64,000 bases of DNA. Source: a virus. The position numbers were made by a program, and so were the translations under genes. Below are positions 17,276 through 26,464 of the stretch, in pieces; within the stretch, counting starts at the first letter, position 1, and every line of letters begins with the position of its first letter. The stretch is from the IMG/VR virus record IMGVR_UViG_3300033064_008235, positions 1 through 64,000 of that record; one strand, given 5' to 3'. Under the pieces are notes generated by a model, which saw only the letters and a list, made by a program, of their open reading frames with translations, did no database searches and was not told where the DNA came from.

Positions 17276-18921
17276 TGTTTGTTCTCCACACATACACATT
17301 GTTGCCGCAGTCCCAGAATTTATAGAAGTTGTTGTCTTCCATATTTTGCCATTCGGACTTGTTGGGGTCATACAATGCTAGTTTATTTTTAAGTTTGTGC
17401 TTTTGAAAGGCCGACCTGTGTTCGAGCCCTTTGTTTGTTATATACCAGTAGTTTGGTAATGTGGTATGAGAAAATGTCAATCCAATTTTTTCGTACATTG
17501 CACCGGTATTCCACCTCAAGTCTGCATAGCTAATAATACTGACAGGTAAATTTTGGGTTATGAAATGTTTAAGTAATTTACTAGCACCACCCACTACCGT
17601 ATTTTTTGATGCATATCGTACCAGTTCCCACTGATACTGTTTATTAAATCTAGCCTTAGAAAATGACATAACTGCTTGTATCTCTTGTTTCCATATCAAT
17701 GCATATCTAATACTAGCTGCTGCATATCCTTGTATATGATGTGTTGAAACAAATAGCTTATATGTGGAATTGTCAATTTCAATAAGTTTACACTTCCGGC
17801 CGTGTACTCGGCTGCTTTTTCCTAATTTATTATATAATCTTTCTCGAACAATATCAAACTTATTATGTATTTCGTCATCTGTGATATGTAATAGCTGAAT
17901 AGATTTGCTTTTTGCAACAATCATTTTTTGTTGGTGGTACAAAGGATCTTTAATAAACTGAGTAGAATGCCAATAAATGCCATCAATTTCAATTCCAAGA
18001 TTATGAGAAGCAATAAAAATATCTATTTCTTTTCCGTTAAGAATTTGTCTATTATTAATTTCATATTCTATATTCATACTGTCTAATAGCTCGCATACCT
18101 TTTGTTGTGTGCTAGACACAGTGAATTTGGTACGAATGATATTGTATTTGTCGAAGTAGTGGAGCACTGTACTCCACGCAATTCCTAATTTTGCAGCTAA
18201 CACCACGCTGGATACATCTTTATTTGCTTCTAACCATAATATGTCGTTTAATAACGTATAAACAACAGAATCCCGTCTGGCAGCGTTTGCCTTTTGCCTA
18301 TTCTGTTCTAACACAAGTGTGGATTTGACGCCATAACGAATTATATTAGTTTCAGCAGTTTTAAGTTTGATTCCTTCGTTTTGCATGGGATTAGCGTATC
18401 CATACTTTTTTAGATTAGTGTTATTTCTTTTTTCTACCGCGGTGTCTGAGTGGCTGAAGCTTGCGACTCCGTGTGTGTCCGCCCACAATTCCTTTAGCCC
18501 TGTTATATAATTTTCCGACTGTCTAGCCCAATCTACTCCGTATTTTTTCCTACATGTGCTTTTCTTTTTCTCAGTTATCTCCAATGATCCGTATCCGCCG
18601 TAGTTTGCCAGTACAGTTTGTTGTCTTTTTTCTATTACTTCTTTATTTCCCGAAGCACATGCTTTAGAACAAAAATTAGAATATCCTTTGGCAAATGAAA
18701 TTAACTTGGTTATTGTGTTACAAGATTTGCACGTGGAAGGACCAGTGAGACCGTGAAACAATTGATATGCAGTCTCCCCACTTATATTAACTTTCTCTAA
18801 AGCACGTGGATTTAACCTGCCGGATTTGGTCAGTAAGTTATCAATCACAAACTGCCGGTCAATTTGTGTCATCTGACTCATCCTCGTCTAATACTTCTAC
18901 CCAAGTTTCAGGAGTTACGCA
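16874..18921 (-). other. Split intein in NrdA (atypical split, HEG between)
   Basis: N-half 18921-18862: 20 residues, CVTPETWVEVL plus an acidic tail. C-half 17275-16874: 134 residues ending HN. It joins ...LRSC to SQGGIR. The split is very near the N-terminus. Confidence 0.88.
17265..18881 (-). CDS. Hef-like homing endonuclease inside nrdA
   Basis: 538 residues. An N-terminal Cys-rich element (FCSKACASGN) and repeated helical units (LKKYGYANPMQ, NIIRYGVKSTL) suggest DNA binding. The central Vsr-like nuclease core is EIDIFIASHNLGIEIDGIYWHS. The C-terminal part has SYADLRWNTGAMYEKIG, PNYWYITNKG and FWDCGNNVYVW, seen in free-standing phage Hef-type homing endonucleases. It would cut intein-free nrdA alleles and so spread the locus. 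It overlaps the NrdA N fragment by 23 bases and the C fragment by 11 bases, an arrangement suiting one operon. Confidence 0.85.
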   Translation of the reverse strand: MSQMTQIDRQFVIDNLLTKSGRLNPRALEKVNISGETAYQLFHGLTGPSTCKSCNTITKLISFAKGYSNFCSKACASGNKEVIEKRQQTVLANYGGYGSLEITEKKKSTCRKKYGVDWARQSENYITGLKELWADTHGVASFSHSDTAVEKRNNTNLKKYGYANPMQNEGIKLKTAETNIIRYGVKSTLVLEQNRQKANAARRDSVVYTLLNDILWLEANKDVSSVVLAAKLGIAWSTVLHYFDKYNIIRTKFTVSSTQQKVCELLDSMNIEYEINNRQILNGKEIDIFIASHNLGIEIDGIYWHSTQFIKDPLYHQQKMIVAKSKSIQLLHITDDEIHNKFDIVRERLYNKLGKSSRVHGRKCKLIEIDNSTYKLFVSTHHIQGYAAASIRYALIWKQEIQAVMSFSKARFNKQYQWELVRYASKNTVVGGASKLLKHFITQNLPVSIISYADLRWNTGAMYEKIGLTFSHTTLPNYWYITNKGLEHRSAFQKHKLKNKLALYDPNKSEWQNMEDNNFYKFWDCGNNVYVWRTNNEN

Positions 18922-19815
18922 GCAACTACGCAGGTCGCCAAACCATTTCTTTAAAAATGGTATCATGCCGGTGTGCATGATCTCACCACCACGGATGGGT
19001 GAGCCCAGTGACCGTAGTCGTCCAATCTCCAAACCAATGCCAGCACGTTTGCTGGCATACTTGGCCATCATTTCTCCTGAAGCAAATATGCTATCCAGGT
19101 TATCATCGCTGCGTATAAGCACACAGCTTGAAAATTGCTTTGTAGGAGTACCCAGTCCAGCAAGTACAGGAGTAGCAAGAGTAAAGAGACCGTCCGAAGC
19201 GGCATTGTAGTATTCTTTGATGAATCGCATTCTGGCTGAGTTCGGTTCTTCTGAGTGAAATACAGTAGCGGCCGCGACCATGTATCTAACTTGTGGAGTT
19301 TCATAAGTTTCCTTTGTGGCACGATTTTTCACCAGATATTTTTCAATCAATTGCTCAATAGCAGCATAGCCGTATTGTTCGTCCTTGGAATGATCTATCA
19401 TGTCTTGCATACGGTTCCAATCGGCTTCATCGTACCATTCCAACAGTTCAGGAGTGTACAAGCCTGTGGCCACGTTTTTCTTTACAATTTCGTACAGGTG
19501 GGGAGGCTCATAAGAGCCATATACATCTTTTCTCAACATGCTGAGACGTTGCTTGCCTGCCACATATTGATAGTTGGTGTGCCCAACATCAGGATTGTGT
19601 TCTATATCAATCAGGTCCACAATGGCTCTGAGTGTGATGCCATCAATTTCTTTGGTAGTAATGCCATCGTAAAAGTGCATCTGTGCTTTGATTTCCACCA
19701 TGCTTTGACTCACGTCAGCAATACCTGCACATACTTTGGCAATTTGGGTTTGCCACTTCTCTAGGCTTAATTGTTCTTTTCTTCCGTTACGTTTGATAAC
19801 TGTGATTTGTGTCAT
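18859..19815 (-). CDS. nrdA: NrdA N-terminal fragment with split-intein N half
   Basis: 318 residues. The ATP-cone allosteric domain is at the start (ITVIKRNGRKEQLSLEKW). The reductase core begins with FSSCVLIRSDDNLDSI, IGLEIGRLRSLGSPIRGG and ends FGDLRSC at residue 298. The next 20 residues, beginning CVTPETWVEVL, are the intein N-half. The catalytic core is finished only by the fragment at 15446-17275, so alone this ORF cannot be active. No promoter is obvious; it follows the 140-aa gene by 4 bases. Confidence 0.92.
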   Translation of the reverse strand: MTQITVIKRNGRKEQLSLEKWQTQIAKVCAGIADVSQSMVEIKAQMHFYDGITTKEIDGITLRAIVDLIDIEHNPDVGHTNYQYVAGKQRLSMLRKDVYGSYEPPHLYEIVKKNVATGLYTPELLEWYDEADWNRMQDMIDHSKDEQYGYAAIEQLIEKYLVKNRATKETYETPQVRYMVAAATVFHSEEPNSARMRFIKEYYNAASDGLFTLATPVLAGLGTPTKQFSSCVLIRSDDNLDSIFASGEMMAKYASKRAGIGLEIGRLRSLGSPIRGGEIMHTGMIPFLKKWFGDLRSCCVTPETWVEVLDEDESDDTN

Positions 19816-19819
19816 ATAC

Positions 19820-20242
19820 TCAATATAGTTGTTGTTTTACATCGCCCTGTGTGATGTGATGTTTGTTTTGCTGTAGATTGATATTTAACCTAATAGATTG
19901 GTCCCAATTCAATACATATTTCTCACTCTCTACCAGGACTAAATTGCCCTGGTCAGAATCAACCAGCACAGCGTCTTGAAGATCCACACGATCCAGCACA
20001 GTAATAGTATACAGTATTCCTAGTCCGCGAGCAAGATCACAATAGATATTGTCACTCAAAAGTTGCCAGGGATCTGGCCAATCCGCTTGATCATCCCAGT
20101 GTAAATGATAAGCTCGCCAGGGGGTTTGCTGCCACCAGGAATTGATCTCTTCCAGGGCATCCGGCTTAGGCAGTGTGCCAACGCGATCTCTCAATGCGTT
20201 CCACGCTGCTAAACGTTGTTCAAAGGTTGAACACCACATCAA
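19820..20242 (-). CDS. Conserved T4-like phage protein
   Basis: 140 residues starting MMWCSTFEQRLAAWNALRDR; Trp-rich (WWQQTPWRAYHLHWDDQADWPDPWQLL). This type is common in T4-like cyanophages, from memory, without a fixed function. It contains CDLARGLGILYT and ITVLDRVDLQDAVLVD. It overlaps the stop of the spike-like gene by 4 bases (ATGA), linking virion-type and nrd genes in one transcript. Confidence 0.65.
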   Translation of the reverse strand: MMWCSTFEQRLAAWNALRDRVGTLPKPDALEEINSWWQQTPWRAYHLHWDDQADWPDPWQLLSDNIYCDLARGLGILYTITVLDRVDLQDAVLVDSDQGNLVLVESEKYVLNWDQSIRLNINLQQNKHHITQGDVKQQLY

Positions 20243-21837
20243 GCTAGTTTGGTTACTGAATAATTAATAGTGGCTGCAACACCAGTGTTAGTGGTAGCAG
20301 CTTTCCAACTTACAATATCAGCAGTTTCGCTCACTGTGAATGTGACCCCAGGTGCGGCATTTTGCACACCTGAATCTGATCCTTGAATGTTTGTGCCTGC
20401 ACCGTCGGTGCCGGCCACAATGGTATACACACCTGTTCTGGTATTGACACCTCGCACAATGGTATAGTCGATCTGTACTGCTCTAATGTTTGTGGCATCA
20501 AATGTCAAAATGGTCTGATCAGCTGTGTTGTCAAGCAATGAACCGTTGACGCCAGTTTGCCGCACATAGGTTCCTTGCTGCGTTTGACTGGCTGAATCAA
20601 ATGCTATGTTGATACCGTCATTGACGTTGATACGAGCATGAGTGCCGGCATACGCTGTGGTACGTTGAAACATGTCACCAACACTGACATTGTTTTGGCC
20701 TACAAAATTGATCACTGCTGTTGCAGGCGATGTGGTTCCGTTAAAGTGATTGCCCACATCATAAAACGTGTTATAACCACTGGCATTCATTCCAGTATCA
20801 GCAGCAATTACAATGCCTTCGGCATAGATATTATCAAACACATTGCCCAGGAAACGGAATCCAGTAGGGCCGCCATTTAACGGAGCAGGATTTCCTAACA
20901 ACACACCTTGATAGTGTGTATCAAATGTGCTCTCTGTTACCAATACACCTTGCACCTGATTGGGAGTCTCAAATGCCCAGGTGGTGCCACCAAATGTACA
21001 CCGACGGAAAGTGATGTTATTACAAACTAAACTTGCAGTGGAGCTAAAATGCACACATGCTACACTATCAAGTGCATCTGTTAGATTAGCTTCGACTAAT
21101 GGTCCCCGGAAACTCACATCTGTAAATGTGCATTGTTCAGCATCTTGCACAAGCAATATATCCGCTAGATCCAGGCTCTCAAAACCCATGTTTGATACAG
21201 AGATATCCACAGGGGGAGTAGCGCCATTGTTGCCAATGTTCACACCAGTCTGTTGCAAGCTGTCGCCAAATCTTGCCACATACTCACTCAGGGTAGACGT
21301 GGCAGCGGAAGAATCTAATACAATAACGCTGGAGTTAATACCTTCACCATACAATGTAGCATAAGGTGGAATCACGATTGATTCGGTAATTAGGTATCTA
21401 CCTGCTGGGAAGAACAATCTACGGCGTATCTGTGGATTTGGTTCTCTACAATACAGTTGAAACAATGCACGATTGATAGCATCGGTATCATCAGTTACGC
21501 CATCGCCTACTGCACCAAAGTCCAGCACAGTGGCAAATTGATCCAACCATTGCTGTAGATTCAAAACTACCGGGCTACCCGATGATGCTCCTGTTTGTAC
21601 TGTGTATCCGGCTGCGATGCCTTGGTAAGTGTATGCTCCACCCACTAACAATATGTCACTGTATTCGGTGAGAACTTCTGTATTGCCGATTACAGGTGCG
21701 CCATCTTGCAAGGTTCCATTGCCGATGTATAATCGACGTTCGTCGATTGCCCAGCCTAGTTCTGCGCCAGCTAATTGTGGCAGATTTTCTGCTAGACCTT
21801 TACGTTGGGTGATCCTCGAGACCTGGACTATAGCCAT
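20239..21837 (-). CDS. Tail fibre/spike-like beta-helix protein
   Basis: 532 residues. The N-terminus VSRITQRKGLAENLPQLAG followed by ELGWAIDERRLYIGNG is the tail-fibre N-domain found in phage fibres and structural proteins. Next comes a pectate-lyase-type start (VLDFGAVGDGVTDDTDAIN, residues about 107-125) and a right-handed beta-helix to about 400, then a beta-sandwich-like C-terminal domain. Such proteins bind or cut host surface polysaccharide. Catalytic residues cannot be named. It starts at the GIY-YIG stop codon. Confidence 0.85.
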   Translation of the reverse strand: MAIVQVSRITQRKGLAENLPQLAGAELGWAIDERRLYIGNGTLQDGAPVIGNTEVLTEYSDILLVGGAYTYQGIAAGYTVQTGASSGSPVVLNLQQWLDQFATVLDFGAVGDGVTDDTDAINRALFQLYCREPNPQIRRRLFFPAGRYLITESIVIPPYATLYGEGINSSVIVLDSSAATSTLSEYVARFGDSLQQTGVNIGNNGATPPVDISVSNMGFESLDLADILLVQDAEQCTFTDVSFRGPLVEANLTDALDSVACVHFSSTASLVCNNITFRRCTFGGTTWAFETPNQVQGVLVTESTFDTHYQGVLLGNPAPLNGGPTGFRFLGNVFDNIYAEGIVIAADTGMNASGYNTFYDVGNHFNGTTSPATAVINFVGQNNVSVGDMFQRTTAYAGTHARINVNDGINIAFDSASQTQQGTYVRQTGVNGSLLDNTADQTILTFDATNIRAVQIDYTIVRGVNTRTGVYTIVAGTDGAGTNIQGSDSGVQNAAPGVTFTVSETADIVSWKAATTNTGVAATINYSVTKLA

Positions 21838-22490
21838 TATATTTCTCCCTTAATATTCCAGACACGCTTCCCATCTATTAATTTCCATGTTTTTCCTTTA
21901 CATGCAATATTTTCGTGTCCTATTTTTCTTTTATTTACATACGGTGGCAATTTAGGCATATCTGCTCTACGAATTCTCCAACCTTTGGTTTGTTTCAAAA
22001 AAAGTCGACTTGTTGGCGTGTTTAATAATGTTGGAATTGATTTGTCAACATTATGTTCTTTACACCACTTAGATATGTTGTTAACGTACACTTCAGTAAA
22101 GTCATTAATGCCACTGACATACCATCCTTTTGATCTACTTTCTGCTTGTTTAGCATGCCATAACTTTTTGTGATCATTGGATAACATTTGAAACCATTTG
22201 TTACAACCTTTGAAGTTGTCACCTGGTCCGCCTTGTCCACCAATTGCAATGTTGTAACTTTGTTTGGAATTTACTGCATTGGTGTATCTTATCCAGGCAA
22301 TTTCTGCACAATTAAGATCAGTAACTGACTCACATGTTTCAAGAACAAACTTTTTAAAATTCTGTTTACCGTGTTGTTTTATTGCTTTTTTAAGTAAGGT
22401 ACCAGACCCAAGGTACCCAGTACGGCCGTTCTTGTCTTTGCCTATATACCACTTTTTATTAACAACATTGACACTAAGATAAATCTGCAT
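21837..22490 (-). CDS. GIY-YIG homing endonuclease
   Basis: 217 residues from ATG at 22490. The N-terminal GIY-YIG-type nuclease has IYLSVNVVNKKWYIGKDKNG, RTGYLGSGTLLKKAIKQHG and an Asn/Glu-rich helix (NCAEIAWIRYTNAV). The first half-motif is IYL rather than GIY, a common variation. The C-terminal part has NUMOD-like DNA-binding repeats (SKWCKEHNVDKSIPTLLN, LFLKQTKGWRI). It is inserted between the spike-like and exonuclease genes as a free-standing element. A TAAATA box lies 4 bases upstream of the ATG, suggesting leaderless late transcription. Confidence 0.85.
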   Translation of the reverse strand: MQIYLSVNVVNKKWYIGKDKNGRTGYLGSGTLLKKAIKQHGKQNFKKFVLETCESVTDLNCAEIAWIRYTNAVNSKQSYNIAIGGQGGPGDNFKGCNKWFQMLSNDHKKLWHAKQAESRSKGWYVSGINDFTEVYVNNISKWCKEHNVDKSIPTLLNTPTSRLFLKQTKGWRIRRADMPKLPPYVNKRKIGHENIACKGKTWKLIDGKRVWNIKGEI

Positions 22491-22519
22491 CACGTATTTA
22501 GCCAGAATCCGTCAGGCAA

Positions 22520-23299
22520 CTAAATGTGTTTGGTATAGTATTCTTCTACCTTGTGCCACCATAAGTTACAATAACGATCGTACTCAGAACCTTCCAATAC
22601 AAATTCTTGATATTGAGGTGGGCTTATGATGTTATGATTGGCGTCAAGTTCAGGTTTCACACACATGAGAATCACTCCCTTGCGTATTTTTGTGCCATGC
22701 AATTCATTGTGAGCTTCTGCATAAGCACACAGTTGAACAAAGTAATCATCAATCCATTCACGCTTTTTTGGCTTGTTGGATTGTTTGTAATCCAAGATAC
22801 TTTCTTGATTCAAGTGCAATCCTGCACCATCAGTGGTGCCTGCATATATCTTGGGGAAATATACTGGTACTTCAATTCCCCAGAATTCATTTACATTTTT
22901 CAATCCATCACGGATCACAGTCTTGGCCATTTCATGACTGCTCCACGAAAATGGATTGGTACCACGTTCTTTGATTGAACCTTTTTTCACGTAGTCTTCA
23001 AGATACGTGTGCATACGTGTGCCACGATTGGCAGCTTCGGTAGTAATCTGTTGTGCTTTTTCTGCACCCACTGCACGCCGCCAATTATGCAGTGCTGCTT
23101 TGCTTTCTTCGCTTTTGGTCTTGTCAAGAATAGTAGTCACTGATGGCAACTTGTTTCCATCTGGTGTGGCATAAAAACGTTTGCCGTCTATTGTGACTCT
23201 GGGAATCTCTTGGTAATCAAATTTTGGATTGTACAAATTAAACTCTAAAACTTTCTCCACAACCGCAGCGGTCACGTTCATTTTTGTTGATAAATTCAA
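22520..23299 (-). CDS. PD-(D/E)xK exonuclease (RecB-type)
   Basis: 259 residues. RecB-like motifs: LPSVTTILDKTK near the start, GTRMHTYLEDYV with the active-site His, GTTDGAGL (Asp) and SILDYKQSNKPKK (Asp-x-Lys), ending with a Gln-Tyr helix (FVQLCAYAEAHNE). The family degrades or processes DNA ends; in T4-like cyanophages it is annotated as an exonuclease. The start is uncertain because the reading overlaps iscA by 62 bases; a start at 23281 or later is possible. Confidence 0.82.
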   Translation of the reverse strand: MNLSTKMNVTAAVVEKVLEFNLYNPKFDYQEIPRVTIDGKRFYATPDGNKLPSVTTILDKTKSEESKAALHNWRRAVGAEKAQQITTEAANRGTRMHTYLEDYVKKGSIKERGTNPFSWSSHEMAKTVIRDGLKNVNEFWGIEVPVYFPKIYAGTTDGAGLHLNQESILDYKQSNKPKKREWIDDYFVQLCAYAEAHNELHGTKIRKGVILMCVKPELDANHNIISPPQYQEFVLEGSEYDRYCNLWWHKVEEYYTKHI

Positions 23300-23558
23300 A
23301 ACCTTCGTTGAGACCTTGTCGCTTGTAGTCTACTAGCATGCCGTCAAGATAAGGTAAGTGTTTGGGATCAACAAATAATTTACAGTTGTTAGCATCAATA
23401 TAGATATCGTCCGGTTGCACAGTGTCTACATATTCTAACACATAAGCAAGACCAGAGCAACCGGTTGTTTTGACCCCTATACGGATGCCAATTCCGTATC
23501 CTCTACGTTGAATGGTTTGAGTTATTTTTCCAGCAGCAGTTTCAGTTAACGAGATCAT
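23238..23558 (-). CDS. iscA: IscA/HesB-type iron-sulfur carrier
   Basis: 106 residues, exactly the family length (E. coli IscA 107). The three conserved cysteines are present: C34 in KTTGCSGLAY and C98/C100 in DRCGCGESF. It carries or transfers Fe-S clusters. Together with iscU, 0.7 kb away, it forms a phage Fe-S assembly pair separated by a homing endonuclease. Possible clients are Fe-S enzymes of the host or phage. It overlaps the exonuclease gene and the endonuclease stop. Confidence 0.93.
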   Translation of the reverse strand: MISLTETAAGKITQTIQRRGYGIGIRIGVKTTGCSGLAYVLEYVDTVQPDDIYIDANNCKLFVDPKHLPYLDGMLVDYKRQGLNEGFEFINKNERDRCGCGESFRV

Positions 23559-24280
23559 AAGGTCTTAATAAATTCTAGTAAATGGCTTTCCCATACAACT
23601 GTTACTGTGTATCCTAGAGATTCAAGATGCTTCTTTCTATCTTCGTCTAATTTTCTACGCTCTACAGCGGTCATTTTAAAATGCTGGTGCATAAAATCGT
23701 CTGCATATTTAATGGGATTACAATGCCAATAATCGCCATATACTTCGATAATATGTTTGGTTTGTTTGTTGATAAAATCAACATTGTAATAACTTATCTG
23801 AACGTTATTTTCATAGTTTGGCAAATATGGTAATAACTTGTCTTCAAGACTGCTTCTTTTTTTGGTCAGCAACACTTCATTCATCTTGGACATAGACATG
23901 GAATTCTCTAATCGTCTACGATCAGCGACTTCTTTGCCATACATTTCATCCCACGACTTACCTTTGAATCTACCTTTGTTGGCAGCACCAATTGCCAATT
24001 TGGTAGATTCTGAATGCCATTGGTCTGATCTAGGGTGTCCAATTGCTTTCCATCGTGCAGTTCGGTTGTCAATCGACGATTTAAACTTGGTCTGATAATC
24101 AGCATTCTGTTTTTGAGCAATACTTTTTTGTCGTTGTACTTCTCTTGCAGCTGGATCACTAAATTGTTTTACAGTAATTTGTCTTGCAAGTTCATTTTTG
24201 CAGACCTTAGAGCAGGTTCGGCGTTTTGATCCCGGATATTTTGTCTCAAATTCTACAGCACAGATTGCACATTTATTCAT
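23555..24280 (-). CDS. Vsr/EDxHD-type homing endonuclease between iscA and iscU
   Basis: 241 residues. An N-terminal zinc-binding element (CAICAVEFETKYPG, RTCSKVC) precedes basic DNA-binding repeats. The C-terminal Vsr-like nuclease core is VDFINKQTKHIIEVYGDYWH followed by CNP and TVVWESHLLEF, the same class of nuclease as at the UvsW and UvsX breaks. It has its own late promoter and ribosome site. It overlaps the iscA start by 4 bases. It is free standing: neither neighbour carries intein sequence. Confidence 0.88.
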   Translation of the reverse strand: MNKCAICAVEFETKYPGSKRRTCSKVCKNELARQITVKQFSDPAAREVQRQKSIAQKQNADYQTKFKSSIDNRTARWKAIGHPRSDQWHSESTKLAIGAANKGRFKGKSWDEMYGKEVADRRRLENSMSMSKMNEVLLTKKRSSLEDKLLPYLPNYENNVQISYYNVDFINKQTKHIIEVYGDYWHCNPIKYADDFMHQHFKMTAVERRKLDEDRKKHLESLGYTVTVVWESHLLEFIKTL

Positions 24281-24295
24281 ACTTCCCCCTGTAAT

Positions 24296-24303
24296 TATTT
24301 ATC
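24296..24303 (-). promoter_or_regulatory. Late promoter of the homing endonuclease
   Basis: GATAAATA on the minus strand, 15 bases before the endonuclease ATG, which has a GGGGGA ribosome site. Confidence 0.55.
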
Positions 24304-24329
24304 AGATAAATATCCACAAGGGGTAATTA

Positions 24330-24721
24330 TTACGGACTGATTTGTTTTGATCGATAGTCGGCGATAGCAGCCTTTAGGCTATCCTCCGCTAATATAGAGC
24401 AATGAATTTTGACTAGGGAGGGAGACTAAGTTCGCTGGCTATCTGCGAATTCTTAATCTCCCCTGCCTCCTTTAATGTTAGCCCTTTTATCATTTCGGAT
24501 ACTAAACTTGAACTAGCCAAAGCAGATCCGCAACCATAAGTTTTCCATTTTGCATCTAAAATAATATCAGTGACAGGATCAACTTTAATTTGTAATTTTA
24601 AAACATCTCCGCAAGCAGGTGCTCCCACCAGTCCTGTTCCTACACTTGGATCATTAGGATCAAACTTACCTACATTACGTGGATTTTCAAAATGGTCAAT
24701 CAACTGAGAAGAATAAGCCAT
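24330..24721 (-). pseudogene. iscU: iscU, Fe-S scaffold, frameshifted at LPPVK
   Basis: The frame from 24721 encodes 102 residues of a clear IscU: MAYSSQLIDHFENPRNVG, GAPACGD (C37, D39) and YGCGSA (C64). It stops at TAG 24413-24415 right after LPP. The lost remainder continues in another frame to the stop at 24330: VKIHCSILAEDSLKAAIADY, including the third cluster Cys and the rest of the LPPVK motif that binds the chaperone HscA. Two extra bases (TA), or one missing base, separate the parts. It could be a pseudogene, a sequencing error or a programmed frameshift. The promoter region has a ribosome site AAAGGAAA. Confidence 0.85.
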
Positions 24722-24781
24722 GTACGTTTCCTTTCATAAATTTATATAACAACTACTCAAATGTAATCCCAATCATTAGGA

Positions 24782-25129
24782 TTACACTCCGCGGTCTTTT
24801 TTCATTGCGGATTGTGCTGCTTGTGCTACAATGTTTTGTGCTTGATTAACTGGCATTGTGACCGGGACTGGTTTTTCGCCGCCTTTGAATGTTAGTTCTG
24901 TTGCATTGGGCGCCATTGGTTCAATCAACCCACTTAGTGGTGGTTGCCCAACTAGTGTTTGTAAAGTATCAGGGTTGATATCTATACCCATGCTTCGTGC
25001 TCGATTGATAAATGCCTGCACTGGCATTTGCATCTTGGCAGAAGTATCTTGTGCTCTACCCACAGCAAACTTGGCCAAGGCCAGGAGTTTGTCTGCGGTA
25101 ACATCTGCGTCTACTTCATTGATTCGCAT
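24782..25129 (-). CDS. Small virion-region protein
   Basis: 115 residues, helical N-half (ADKLLALAKFAVGRAQ), Pro/Gln-rich middle (GQPPLSGLIEPMAPN) and helical C-terminus (NQAQNIVAQAAQSAMKK). It begins at the last base of the next-upstream virion-type gene. No known domain; probably a small structural or chaperone protein. Confidence 0.6.
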   Translation of the reverse strand: MRINEVDADVTADKLLALAKFAVGRAQDTSAKMQMPVQAFINRARSMGIDINPDTLQTLVGQPPLSGLIEPMAPNATELTFKGGEKPVPVTMPVNQAQNIVAQAAQSAMKKDRGV

Positions 25130-26022
25130 TATCTGCGCTCGCGGCCTAGAGCTGCTGCTGGCGCTGCACCAGGTTCAATGTCTGCTACTTCAACTTCCTC
25201 GCCCGGTGCAGGACCAGCTAGGCCCATATCTCCTGCTGGAGGGGCCATGCCTGCATCTGCACCAGGCATGGCCACAGGAGCTTGTCCAGTAACCACGCCC
25301 AATGCTTGTTCTAGCTGTTGTTTGCTGGTTTGCAAATTCTGCACCAGACCACTCAATGCTGCTTGTGCATCATTGTTGAACTGTGCAGCTTGGTCAGACC
25401 CAATTTGATTTTTAATTGAGTCAACTAATGCTGGCAATTCTTTAAATTGCATTTCAGTACTGTCTTCAATCATGTCTTGCAGCTTGTCAACCATGTCTTG
25501 TGCGGCCAATACAACCTGAGCTTGTTGCACTTCACCTTCGCTGAGATAGTAACCATATCCTTGCGCACGTAGACGAAGTTCAGTTTCTTGCACTGTGGCA
25601 GTGGTGTTAATATTGTTCAGTTCGTTCTGTTTATCAGTTACTTGTTTTTTCAAGTCGTCAAGTTCTTGCTGCACCTGCTTCTTTTGATCCATTTTTTGCT
25701 TCATGGCCATGGCAGCAGCCTGTTGAGGATTCACACCCGGAGCTTCACCGGGTACAGCAGTTGCACCCATTTCAGCTTCGTAGATCTTTTCAGCTAATGC
25801 TTGTTCTACCATCATGAGCTTGAGATAACTTGGATTCTTTTCGCTGGTGTGTCGAGCAGGACTGCTACGAACTTCGCTTAAAACACCACGCACCTGACGA
25901 TACATGTCATGCAGTTGTTTGCGATTCAAAGTGTCAAATTGAACCGATTGGTCAAAATGACTTTCAAATACCTTAGAGATTTGTCGTGTAGGGCGTGTTA
26001 CGGCCAGTTCGTTTAGTTTCAT
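25129..26022 (-). CDS. Virion-region coiled-coil protein
   Basis: 297 residues. Starts MKLNELAVTRPTRQISKVF, then LHDMYRQVRGVLSEVRSSPAR, a Gln/Lys coiled coil (QKMDQKKQVQQELDDLKKQV), further helices, and a Pro/Ala/Gly/Met-rich C-terminal tail. Proteins of this layout are found in T4-like cyanophage virion clusters, from memory. It may be scaffold-like. A ribosome site GAGGAAA precedes the ATG. Confidence 0.65.
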   Translation of the reverse strand: MKLNELAVTRPTRQISKVFESHFDQSVQFDTLNRKQLHDMYRQVRGVLSEVRSSPARHTSEKNPSYLKLMMVEQALAEKIYEAEMGATAVPGEAPGVNPQQAAAMAMKQKMDQKKQVQQELDDLKKQVTDKQNELNNINTTATVQETELRLRAQGYGYYLSEGEVQQAQVVLAAQDMVDKLQDMIEDSTEMQFKELPALVDSIKNQIGSDQAAQFNNDAQAALSGLVQNLQTSKQQLEQALGVVTGQAPVAMPGADAGMAPPAGDMGLAGPAPGEEVEVADIEPGAAPAAALGRERR

Positions 26023-26464
26023 TTGAGTTTCCTCGTAGTTGCCAGTATTTAGCCAAATTTATACATTTTGCTAGTTGTTTTTCTAGGATCAGAGTATGTT
26101 CTTGCCTAGCACTTGTTTTATTAATCAAGTTTTCCCATGTGTTCCCAGCTGTGCGATCAGCCAATGCACGCCGTACAAATATGTCATTGTGTAATCTCAC
26201 AATAGATTGATCTAATTCTTTTATTTGTCTAGCCAAGTTAAATTGATTTAAATTATCTGCCACGCACCAGGCCAAGGCAGATTTTGTACCAGAAAATTCA
26301 CCAATGTCATCATCACGCAGGCAAACTTGAAATCCTGTGGGCACAGGGAGTATGGTGTATTTGCCAAATACTCGATACTTCTTGCCATCTTCTATGATCA
26401 CTTTGTTCAGAAGCAGCGGCAGCTCTTGTTCTGCCAGGGCAGCCAATTTACCACTGGCTTTCAT
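25973..26464 (-). CDS. Conserved phage protein
   Basis: 163 residues from the ATG overlapping the previous stop (ATGA at 26464). Sequence features: MKASGKLAALAEQELPLLLN, KKYRVFGKYTILPVPTGFQV and FSGTKSALAWCVADNLNQF, followed by basic helices. Conserved in T4-like phages, from memory; no assigned role. It overlaps the coiled-coil gene start by 50 bases. Confidence 0.65.
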   Translation of the reverse strand: MKASGKLAALAEQELPLLLNKVIIEDGKKYRVFGKYTILPVPTGFQVCLRDDDIGEFSGTKSALAWCVADNLNQFNLARQIKELDQSIVRLHNDIFVRRALADRTAGNTWENLINKTSARQEHTLILEKQLAKCINLAKYWQLRGNSNETKRTGRNTPYTTNL

